Shown in pieces: positions 1 to 6,507 of a stretch of 7,629 nucleotides of DNA. Location: contig DHGA01000054.1 of NCBI GenBank assembly GCA_002402545.1, forward strand, positions 1 to 7,629, written 5' to 3'. The first letter of the stretch is position 1, and every line of letters starts with the position of its first letter. The notes below the pieces were generated by a model, which ran no database searches, had not been told where the DNA came from, and worked only from the letters and a program-made list of their open reading frames with translations. This DNA comes from Syntrophaceae bacterium UBA4810. GTDB taxonomy: Bacteria; Desulfobacterota; Syntrophia; Syntrophales; Smithellaceae. The translations under genes were made by a program, and so were the position numbers.

Positions 1-1206
1 GCCGGTTATATTTCCACAAACTGGCTGCAATCTTTGCAATTGTCCACAGGAGAAATTAAAACCGCCGTGCAGCTGATGGCGGCCATTGTGGCTTTGCGCT
101 GGATGGGCGGCTTATACCGCGGGGCAATCAGCGGATTTGAGCGGCTGATCTGGCTGGGAGGTTATAACGCGATCATTGCTACGGTGCGCTTTGTCGGCGT
201 TCTGTGGGTGTTGAAATATATCGGCGCCACACCAACGATATATTTCTGTTATCAGTTTATGATTACTATTCTGGAGATTGCTGTTTTGATGGCCTATTCA
301 CATCACTTGTTGCCATCGGTATCCCGGGATCAACATTTGCCCTGGTCCTGGCAGCCGCTGAAACCGGTCTTAAAATTTTCTCTGACAATTGCTTTTGTCT
401 CAGTGACATGGGTGCTGGTCACTCAGACTGACAAGTTGGTGCTTTCCAAGCTGCTGCCTCTGGCCGATTACGGATACTTTACCCTTGCCGTGCTCGTTGC
501 CGGCGGCGTTTCGGTCATCAGCGGGCCGGTCAGTCTGGCGTTGATGCCGCGCATGGCCAGGCTGGAAGCCGAAGGTGATCATGCCGGTCTGATTCGCGTT
601 TACCGACAGGCCACGCAAATGGTGGCAGTTATCGCCGGCGCGGCATGCGCCACACTGGCCTTTTGCGCCGAACCGCTTTTGTGGGCCTGGACGGGCGATG
701 CCGTCCTCGCCCGTCAGGCGGCGCCGGTGTTGATCTTATACGCGCTGGGCAACGGTATACTGGGTGTCGCGGCTTTTCCTTATTATCTGCAATACGCTAA
801 GGGAGAATTACGGATGCACTTGATCGGCAGCACGGTGTTTGTGGTTCTGCTGATTCCCTCCATCATCTGGGCCGCCGGAAAATACGGCGGCATTGGCGCG
901 GGCTATGTTTGGCTTAGCATGAACATTCTTTCCTTTGTGGCCTGGCTGCCTTTTGTCCATCATAAATTTGTTCGGGGGCTGAATGTAAGATGGTATTTTC
1001 AAGATGTTTTGATAATTTTTTCAGCCATTGCTCTGGCAGGTTTTGGCTTAAACGAAATATTCCCCCATGCCGCCAGCCGGGGGTGGCAGATGGGTATGAT
1101 GATGGTTTTCGGTTTTTTGTTGCTTCTGGTGGGCGCAAGTGCATCGACGTTTGCCTGGGAAAAAGCAATAAAAAAGTTTAGCCTGGCACGATGGGGCTTT
1201 AAATGA
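1..1206 (+). CDS. wzx: Wzx-type oligosaccharide flippase, 5' end cut by window edge
   Basis: This is a polytopic inner-membrane protein of the Wzx/polysaccharide-exporter (MATE-like) family, which flips undecaprenyl-diphosphate-linked repeat units from the cytoplasmic to the periplasmic leaflet. The frame is open from base 1 (it begins AGYISTNWLQS) and gives 401 visible residues. Family members are usually about 480-510 residues, so roughly 80-110 N-terminal residues should lie upstream. A TTG at 34 falls inside the conserved family region and is not a credible start. Numbering from the first visible codon, the protein is a series of hydrophobic segments separated by short basic loops. It has a typical mid-protein block with Q-T-D-K at about 142-145, followed by a Gly-rich helix and the cytoplasmic loop LMPRMARLEAEGD at about 181-193. 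It is GC-rich compared with most of the window. The stop TGA is 48 bases before the methyltransferase gene. The flippase role is secure; the exact glycan carried is unknown. Confidence 0.88.
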   Translation, partial: AGYISTNWLQSLQLSTGEIKTAVQLMAAIVALRWMGGLYRGAISGFERLIWLGGYNAIIATVRFVGVLWVLKYIGATPTIYFCYQFMITILEIAVLMAYSHHLLPSVSRDQHLPWSWQPLKPVLKFSLTIAFVSVTWVLVTQTDKLVLSKLLPLADYGYFTLAVLVAGGVSVISGPVSLALMPRMARLEAEGDHAGLIRVYRQATQMVAVIAGAACATLAFCAEPLLWAWTGDAVLARQAAPVLILYALGNGILGVAAFPYYLQYAKGELRMHLIGSTVFVVLLIPSIIWAAGKYGGIGAGYVWLSMNILSFVAWLPFVHHKFVRGLNVRWYFQDVLIIFSAIALAGFGLNEIFPHAASRGWQMGMMMVFGFLLLLVGASASTFAWEKAIKKFSLARWGFK

Positions 1207-1241
1207 GTGAACGTTCAATCATTCTATCCCGGTCTGTAGTG

Positions 1242-1246
1242 AAGGA
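1242..1246 (+). promoter_or_regulatory. Ribosome binding site of the methyltransferase gene
   Basis: AAGGA lies 8 bases before the ATG at 1255, which is good Shine-Dalgarno spacing. A second ATG follows directly at 1258, so the protein could begin with one or two methionines. This site supports the 1255 start rather than the ATG at 1203, which overlaps the wzx stop. Confidence 0.6.
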
Positions 1247-1254
1247 CAAAATAC

Positions 1255-1944
1255 ATGATGATAAGATTTTATGAGATATACAAAAAAGCGCGCCGCGTGC
1301 CCTTTCGGCTACTCGATTTTATTAAATACATATTTCGAAAGAGGAAAAGTGTTAGTCAAGCCCTTCAGGAAGTTGAGAAATGCATAACTGAAGGAAAGCC
1401 GGTAAAACTTCATTTAGGATGTGGGACCAATTATAAAAAGGGATGGATAAACTTGGACAATAATTCAGACCATAATATTGTTAAGCTGGATCTGGAATGG
1501 GATTTACGCTGGCCTCTTCCAATTTCTGACAATTCCGTAGATTTTATTTATCACGAACATTTTTTGGAGCACCTGCCAATTGAAGAAGGTTTGAAATCCT
1601 TAAGTGACTTTAGGCGCGTTTTGAAACCAGGCGGCATCATGCGTGTTGCAATGCCAGATTTGGAATGGTCCATGAAGGAATATTTTAATCCTAAATGGAG
1701 GGAGAATCCTGGTCTAGAAAAATGGGGATTGGCGTTTGTTCAGACCAGGGCGGAATTGATCAACATTAGCTTTCGTGCGTGGGGTCACAAACACCTTTAT
1801 GATTCTGAGGAATTGGAAAGAAGGCTTCGGGAAGCAGGATTTAGTAAAATAGTTTTCTGTAAACATGGCGAAAGCCAACATGTGTGTTTGTCGCAATTAG
1901 AAACCAGAGAGGAATCGATTTTAATTGCCGAAGCAGAAAAGTAG
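1255..1944 (+). CDS. Class I SAM-dependent methyltransferase in polysaccharide cluster
   Basis: This is a 229-residue soluble protein with a Rossmann-type methyltransferase fold (Methyltransf_11-like, similar to the COG4627 group). After a basic N-terminal stretch of about 45 residues comes motif I, HLGCGT (53-58), the S-adenosylmethionine-binding glycine loop. GWINLD follows, with acidic D68 at the end of strand 2, where the ribose hydroxyls are normally bound. Next are the HEHFLEHL segment (100-107) and LKPGG (123-127), which are typical of the second half of the fold. There is no signal peptide or membrane helix. Proteins like this are common in O-antigen and capsule clusters. A plausible job is O-methylation of a sugar in the repeat unit or at the chain end, but the substrate cannot be read from the sequence. 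Its composition is clearly more AT-rich than wzx. The stop TAG is 11 bases before the next gene's chosen start, consistent with one transcription unit. Confidence 0.82.
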   Translation: MMIRFYEIYKKARRVPFRLLDFIKYIFRKRKSVSQALQEVEKCITEGKPVKLHLGCGTNYKKGWINLDNNSDHNIVKLDLEWDLRWPLPISDNSVDFIYHEHFLEHLPIEEGLKSLSDFRRVLKPGGIMRVAMPDLEWSMKEYFNPKWRENPGLEKWGLAFVQTRAELINISFRAWGHKHLYDSEELERRLREAGFSKIVFCKHGESQHVCLSQLETREESILIAEAEK

Positions 1945-1955
1945 TGGGCGATAAG

Positions 1956-3035
1956 ATGTCTGAGGTTAATAAAAAATTTGAAAATAAAGCTTTCAATTCA
2001 TCCGATATTCCATGTCAAGAAATCAGCGATCAAGCTGTACTTTCAATACATCCCAAAGTCAGCGTTCACATGATAACTTACAATCATGAGCCCTATATAG
2101 CCAAGGCGATTGAAGGGGTTGTCAGGCAAAAGACTGAGTTTCCGATAGAACTAATCATCGGTGAAGACTGTTCTACCGACCGTACCTTTAAAATAATTCT
2201 TGCTTATCAAAAGAAACATCCTGAACTAATAAGAGTGCTTACGTCCAATAAGAATGTTGGGGAACGTAACAATAACAATAGAACCATTGAGGCTTGCCGT
2301 GGCAAATATGTTGCGATTTGCGAAGGCGACGACTATTGGACTGATCCGCTGAAGCTACAGAGGCAGGTATATTTTTTAGAAACAAATCCTGCTTACGGAA
2401 TGACCTATTCAAAGGTAAGATATTTCATTCAAAAAAAGAATAAATATGATGGTGTTTTTGGTGGCGATAAAGAAACTTTTGAAGACCTCTTGCTGGGCAA
2501 TTCAATACCCACATTAACTACTTGTTTCCGCCTGGATTTACGGCAAAGATACAACCAAGACATTAAGCCGGAAGCAAAGAATTGGTTGATGGGTGATTAT
2601 CCAATGTGGCTCTACTTTGCAAAAGAAAGTAAAATCAAATTTGAAAATAAAGTTACAGGAGTCTATAGAGTTTTAGAAAATTCCGCGTCTAATTCAACGA
2701 ACATAAAAAAAAACATAGAATTTAGAAAGAGTTTCATTGATATAGGTGCTTTCTTTTGTGATAAATATTGCATAAACGACGGCGCAACAAGGCAAAAATT
2801 TGAACTATTTTATTCTTGGGAGTTATTTCGCTTTTGGACAATATGCCAGGCGCCAAATTTCAAGAAGCAAGCTTTAGAAAAGCTGGCAAATGTTACGGGT
2901 AATAAATCTTTGAAATTAAAATTTGTTCGATTAACTTTTTCTTTTCCGATTTTTAGATATTTATTTATCATTTATGATCATATTGGTTTGGCCGAGCTTA
3001 GACAAAGGCTGAAACGTTATGGGAAAACTCCATAA
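1956..3035 (+). CDS. GT2-family glycosyltransferase
   Basis: This is a predicted cytoplasmic inverting (GT-A fold) glycosyltransferase of 359 residues that would add one sugar to the lipid-linked repeat unit. The core starts at VSVHMITYNHEPYI (35-48). The nucleotide-binding part includes IIGEDCSTDRT (67-77), and the metal-binding DXD-like motif is EGDDYWTDP (123-131). GDYPMWL (213-219) matches the conserved acceptor-side segment of this GT2 group, whose aspartate (D214) is the usual catalytic-base candidate. The C-terminal 100 residues are basic and aromatic, perhaps for membrane association, without clear transmembrane helices. I chose the ATG at 1956. The frame is open further up, with GTG codons at 1884 and 1944, but 1884 would overlap the methyltransferase by 61 bases, and the extra residues do not resemble the family. 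GTG 1944 overlaps the upstream stop by one base and remains possible. The Shine-Dalgarno signal is weak. The gene is AT-rich and contains an A9 run. Donor and acceptor sugars are unknown. Confidence 0.87.
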   Translation: MSEVNKKFENKAFNSSDIPCQEISDQAVLSIHPKVSVHMITYNHEPYIAKAIEGVVRQKTEFPIELIIGEDCSTDRTFKIILAYQKKHPELIRVLTSNKNVGERNNNNRTIEACRGKYVAICEGDDYWTDPLKLQRQVYFLETNPAYGMTYSKVRYFIQKKNKYDGVFGGDKETFEDLLLGNSIPTLTTCFRLDLRQRYNQDIKPEAKNWLMGDYPMWLYFAKESKIKFENKVTGVYRVLENSASNSTNIKKNIEFRKSFIDIGAFFCDKYCINDGATRQKFELFYSWELFRFWTICQAPNFKKQALEKLANVTGNKSLKLKFVRLTFSFPIFRYLFIIYDHIGLAELRQRLKRYGKTP

Positions 3036-3037
3036 TT

Positions 3038-3042
3038 GAAGG
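3038..3042 (+). promoter_or_regulatory. Ribosome binding site of the second GT2 gene
   Basis: GAAGG lies 11 bases before the ATG at 3054, within the 18-base gap after the previous stop. A closer ATG at 3044 is only 1 base from this site and opens a frame that stops after six codons, so 3054 is the supported start. Confidence 0.5.
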
Positions 3043-3053
3043 CATGAACTACG

Positions 3054-4079
3054 ATGGAAAATAAAGTATACATCGTGCTCGTGAATTACAATGGCTGGAA
3101 GGATACAATTGAGTGCCTGGAAAGCTTGCTGCGTTCTTGTTGCGAAAACTTTCAGATAATCGTTGTTGATAATTCATCTACCGATAATTCGGCCGCACAT
3201 ATCTTGTCCTGGGCGCAAGGCCGTGAATACGCCGCCGCTGCAAATCCCCATATGGCTCATCTTACGAGTCCCTGCATTAAAAAGCCAATCCACTACTTCT
3301 ACACGCCTGATGCGTCGATCGACTGTCTTTCTTTGCGAGAGAACGAAAAACATTGTCGTCTTATCCTGATTCAATCGGAAGAGAATCGGGGGTTCGCTGC
3401 CGGTAACAACATCGGGATTTCCTATGCGTTGGCGAAAAATGACGCGGCCTATATCTGGCTTTTGAACAGCGATACGGTCGTCGAGACCGGAACTCTGATG
3501 GCCCTCGTGAATAAAGCTCGGAAATATGCTATGGAGGGGCGGAAAGTTGGAATGATCGGGGCGAAACTATTGTACTACGATTTTCCTGACAGAATTCAGG
3601 GGGTGGCTGGGTTATACAACAAGTGGTTTGCCAGAACGCAACACTTGGGTGTGTTCAAAAAAGATCACGGTCAATATGACAATGAGGGCATCACCCGCAG
3701 GATGGATTACCCCATCGGGGCCAGTATGTTCGTTTCCGTGGATTTCATCAAGGACGTGGGGCTGATGTGTGAAGATTATTTCCTGTATTTCGAAGAGATG
3801 GACTGGGTCATTCGAGGAAGAGAAAAAGGGTGGGAGTTGGGCTACTGCTGGCATGCCCGAGTGTTTCACAAGGAAGGGAGCAGCGCCGGCGCCACTTCCA
3901 GGAAATCCCATGAAAAGAGTGCAATTGCCGACTATCACGCCATCCGGAACCGCATCCTGTTCACCAAGAAATTTTACCCCGCTCAACTTCCAACAGTGCG
4001 GCTCGGTTTCCTTGTTGTCCTGTTCAATCGCATTAGAAGGCGACAGTTCGATCGGCTAGGGTGGGTAAAACATGCTTGA
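3054..4079 (+). CDS. GT2-family glycosyltransferase, rhamnosyltransferase-like
   Basis: This is a predicted cytoplasmic GT-A enzyme of 341 residues, resembling the WbbL/rhamnosyltransferase-type GT2 group. Family motifs appear in order: VYIVLVNYNGWKDT (5-18), VDNSSTD (38-44), NRGFAAGNNIG (111-121), the DXD-equivalent LLNSDT (136-141), YPIGASMFV (219-227), FEEMDW (246-251, with the usual catalytic-base acidic residues) and HKEGSSAG (272-279). The stretch between VDNSSTD and NRGFAAGNN is about 66 residues, far longer than the roughly 20 in the shortest members. I recall longer-loop members of this family, so this is probably a subfamily trait rather than damage. The gene is much more GC-rich than both neighbours, which suggests a separate origin. 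It is probably cotranscribed with the rest of the cluster. The donor may be dTDP-rhamnose or another deoxysugar nucleotide, but that is family-level inference only. Confidence 0.87.
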   Translation: MENKVYIVLVNYNGWKDTIECLESLLRSCCENFQIIVVDNSSTDNSAAHILSWAQGREYAAAANPHMAHLTSPCIKKPIHYFYTPDASIDCLSLRENEKHCRLILIQSEENRGFAAGNNIGISYALAKNDAAYIWLLNSDTVVETGTLMALVNKARKYAMEGRKVGMIGAKLLYYDFPDRIQGVAGLYNKWFARTQHLGVFKKDHGQYDNEGITRRMDYPIGASMFVSVDFIKDVGLMCEDYFLYFEEMDWVIRGREKGWELGYCWHARVFHKEGSSAGATSRKSHEKSAIADYHAIRNRILFTKKFYPAQLPTVRLGFLVVLFNRIRRRQFDRLGWVKHA

Positions 4080-4131
4080 TCATCAACATGGAGTAGATTT
4101 AACCTTAATAGAGTCAAATCTTTTAACCTCC

Positions 4132-4137
4132 GGAGAG
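4132..4137 (+). promoter_or_regulatory. Ribosome binding site of wzy
   Basis: GGAGAG lies 5 bases before the ATG at 4143. It is the clearest Shine-Dalgarno sequence in the window and fixes the wzy start. It sits in the 63-base gap after the GC-rich GT2 gene, where composition falls steeply. Confidence 0.65.
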
Positions 4138-4142
4138 TCTAA

Positions 4143-5426
4143 ATGCTCAAACTAGCCTTATTCTTTGCTCCAATACAGTCATTTGTAGTAACAAATATTA
4201 TTAAAGGTTTGACACTTTCAAATAGTATTTTATTATTGTTAATGGTTAAAAGCCTTTTAACATTTAGAAAACAAATAATCACAGTTATCATAATTTTTAG
4301 TTTAGCTTTTATATCTTTTTTTTTAGTAGCGCAATGGTCTATCTTGGTGATGCCACCAAAATATGATTTGAGTAATGTGACTTTTATATCAAAAGAGAGC
4401 ATCAAACAGCTTTTTTTTAGGAAAAGCTTCATTACTCAATCATTGTATCTTTTAGTAGTTGTTTCATTTTTTCATTTTTTGCTTTTGTATCTTAGAAACT
4501 ATGGCAAAGAAAAAATTTTGAATTTATCATATTTGTCTATCATGGTATTTATAGCTTACGGATACTATGAATTTTTTATGTACTTGGTTACAGGGCAAAA
4601 TTTTGATTTTATCTCAAACAGAATAGCTGGCGAAGATTTTCAGGTGGGACTTTTTCAAACGATAAACATCGCAGGTGTTCAGATACAAAGGTTAAAATCA
4701 CTTGCGGGTGAGCCATCAATGTTTGCTTTTACAATACTACCTTTTTTTACTCTTAGTGTATATCTAAAAAGACTTAAATTGTCAATTTTTCTTCTTATTA
4801 CACTACTCTTATCGACCTCTACATCTGCAGCTTTAGGTATTTTTATTTGGTTCATTTTGGATGTGATATACAGAGAGAATAGAATTCTGAAAATAGTATT
4901 ATTTTCTCTGTTGATTTTAGCATCAACGATTCTATTTTATGAGGCTGCTTATCAATACTACGGTTTTATAGAAGCAAAGTTAATGCTACAACATGGTTCA
5001 GGCATAGAAAGATTTGTAAGTTTTTCTGATCATTTCACTGGATGGTATAACTCAAATTTTATTAATCTTTTATTTGGTTATGGCTTTGGTTATGTTCGCT
5101 CGACAGATGGCTTAACAACTTTGCTTTTTAATGTAGGCTTAATTGGAGTACTAATATACATTACATTTTTCACATTGCCTTATTTTCTAATCAAACAAAA
5201 AACAGATTATATAAAAGGATTGTATATTAGTAATTTAAGTCTATTGATTGTTATTTTAATAAGTGTTCCAGAATTTTATTATCCGCATATATGGTTGTTT
5301 AATGCTTTACTGTGGCATGAGTATTTTAAAGACTTGAGCTTTGAAAAACGGTTTATTTCAGGAGTGATGGAGATTGCCCCAATTTTTTCTAATATTAGAT
5401 TGCGATTCTGGCCGATAAATCGTTGA
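4143..5426 (+). CDS. wzy: Wzy-like O-antigen/polysaccharide polymerase
   Basis: This is a 427-residue, highly hydrophobic inner-membrane protein with about ten predicted transmembrane segments, predicted to polymerise flipped repeat units on the periplasmic side. Family signals: QRLKSLAGEPSMFAF (182-196) contains the G-EPS-F motif seen in a group of Wzy polymerases. A larger, presumably periplasmic loop spans about 264-310, with HGSGIERF (284-291). It leads into LLFGYGFGYVRS (309-320), then the Asn/Gly helix LLFNVGLIG (327-335), which is typical of Wzy/O-antigen-ligase-like proteins. Length is normal for Wzy (about 380-450). The WaaL ligase is the alternative, but the position among glycosyltransferases next to wzx favours the polymerase. 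Base composition is extremely AT-rich, as wzy genes often are; for example 4261-4320 has 11 G/C in 60 bases. T9 and T8 runs lie at 4316-4324 and 4411-4418. The gene ends 10 bases before the next. Confidence 0.82.
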   Translation: MLKLALFFAPIQSFVVTNIIKGLTLSNSILLLLMVKSLLTFRKQIITVIIIFSLAFISFFLVAQWSILVMPPKYDLSNVTFISKESIKQLFFRKSFITQSLYLLVVVSFFHFLLLYLRNYGKEKILNLSYLSIMVFIAYGYYEFFMYLVTGQNFDFISNRIAGEDFQVGLFQTINIAGVQIQRLKSLAGEPSMFAFTILPFFTLSVYLKRLKLSIFLLITLLLSTSTSAALGIFIWFILDVIYRENRILKIVLFSLLILASTILFYEAAYQYYGFIEAKLMLQHGSGIERFVSFSDHFTGWYNSNFINLLFGYGFGYVRSTDGLTTLLFNVGLIGVLIYITFFTLPYFLIKQKTDYIKGLYISNLSLLIVILISVPEFYYPHIWLFNALLWHEYFKDLSFEKRFISGVMEIAPIFSNIRLRFWPINR

Positions 5427-5436
5427 GCTAGTCAAC

Positions 5437-6507
5437 ATGCACAATATTTATGTAAATGCACGCTTCCTAAGTCAGCCCATCACAGGTGTTCAGCGTTTTG
5501 CAATTGAAATATCTAGGCAACTTAAAAAAATTGACAATTCGATAAGCTTTTTAGCGCCACGCAATATTATCCACCATGATTTGGCACATGATTTAAAGGC
5601 AGAAATTTGTGGTAGGTTCTCCGGGCATCTGTGGGAGCAAATTGAGATGCCATATTATTTAAGGAAAAACGGCCAACCACTGTTACTATGTCTAGCCAAT
5701 ACAGCTCCCCTTTATTACCATAATAAAGTGGTTACAATTCACGATGTTGCTTTTGAAAGATTTTCTCAATCATTTTCTTGGCAATTTAGATTATTTTATA
5801 AATTTCTTATCCCCAGATTACTAAAATCTAGCCCGTCCTTGGTTACGGTCAGTGAATTTTCAAGATCCGAGATATCCGAGATTTATAACTATGATATAAA
5901 TAAAATCATGGTTGCACACAATGCCGTCAATGAAAAATTTAATCCCGTAATTACAAATGATCATGATGAGTACATATTGGCTGTATCCTCATTAAATTAT
6001 CAAAAAAATTTCCATATGCTGGTAAAGGCGTTTAACTGTCTAAAAAGTCAAAATGTTAAACTCTACATAATTGGCGTCTTTAATAAAAATTTTGCGGCTA
6101 CATCCTTGATTCAAGATATTGAAAAAAACGACAAAATCATTCTTAAAGGCCGCCTGGATGATTCTGAGCTAATTAGTTTGTATTCCAATGCTCTTTGCTT
6201 TGTTTTTCCATCTCTTTATGAAGGCTTTGGTATTCCGCCACTGGAGGCACAGGCATGCGGTTGTCCCGTGATTGTTTCGGATACGGCTAGTTTACCCGAG
6301 GTATATGGCAATAGTGCCCTCTATTGCTATCCGCACAGCGAAGAAGACATCGCCGAAAAAATTTCTAGGTTGATCAAAGACAAGGGATTGCAAAATGACC
6401 TAAGAATAAAAGGATTTGAAAACGTTAAGCGATTCAGTTGGGAAACATCTGCAAAAAAAATTCTTAATATGATGAGACAATATGATGAAGATTGCACTAA
6501 TTCATGA
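5437..6507 (+). CDS. GT4-family glycosyltransferase (mannosyltransferase-like)
   Basis: This is a predicted retaining GT-B glycosyltransferase of 356 residues acting in the cytoplasm on the lipid-linked oligosaccharide. The N-terminal acceptor domain starts MHNIYVNARFLSQPITGVQR, with the glycine-containing loop typical of GT4 enzymes (ITGVQR, 15-20). TIHDVAF (100-106) and VTVSEFSRSEI (136-146) are strongly conserved in GT4 proteins, and HNAVNEKFNP (161-170) ends the first domain. The C-terminal nucleotide-sugar domain contains LAVSSLNYQKN (181-191), GRLDDSEL (238-245) and the EX7E motif EGFGIPPLE (E262 and E270), followed by AQACGCPVI. All expected landmarks are intact. It is most like mannosyltransferases of O-antigen clusters (WbpY/WbdA-like), but sugar specificity is not certain. 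The start is 10 bases after the wzy stop with only a weak Shine-Dalgarno, suggesting translational coupling. The 3' end overlaps the following gene. Confidence 0.87.
   Translation: MHNIYVNARFLSQPITGVQRFAIEISRQLKKIDNSISFLAPRNIIHHDLAHDLKAEICGRFSGHLWEQIEMPYYLRKNGQPLLLCLANTAPLYYHNKVVTIHDVAFERFSQSFSWQFRLFYKFLIPRLLKSSPSLVTVSEFSRSEISEIYNYDINKIMVAHNAVNEKFNPVITNDHDEYILAVSSLNYQKNFHMLVKAFNCLKSQNVKLYIIGVFNKNFAATSLIQDIEKNDKIILKGRLDDSELISLYSNALCFVFPSLYEGFGIPPLEAQACGCPVIVSDTASLPEVYGNSALYCYPHSEEDIAEKISRLIKDKGLQNDLRIKGFENVKRFSWETSAKKILNMMRQYDEDCTNS

Noticed and set aside
34..36. TTG as start codon of the flippase
   Set aside because: The frame stays open to base 1 with family-like residues before the TTG, and the protein would lack expected N-terminal membrane segments. 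The gene is cut by the window edge instead.
1207..1254. Possible internal promoter or terminator between wzx and the methyltransferase
   Set aside because: No convincing -35/-10 pair and no GC-rich hairpin with a T run is visible in these 48 bases.
1884..1955. Longer start (GTG 1884) for the first GT2 gene
   Set aside because: It would overlap the methyltransferase by 61 bases, and the added residues are the methyltransferase sequence read in another frame, with no resemblance to GT2 N-termini.
3612..3986. 124-codon open frame on the minus strand inside the second GT2 gene
   Set aside because: It lies wholly opposite a gene with full GT2 motifs, has no recognisable domain, and is easily explained by the GC-rich coding strand.
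4128..4135. CTCCGGAG palindrome covering part of the wzy ribosome binding site
   Set aside because: It is perfect but has no loop, so it cannot fold as a stable hairpin, and an 8-base palindrome is too short to call an operator without other copies.
4139..4432. 97-codon minus-strand frame opposite the start of wzy
   Set aside because: It is a Lys/Ile/Leu-rich shadow of the AT-rich wzy sequence with no motif or ribosome binding site that I can see.
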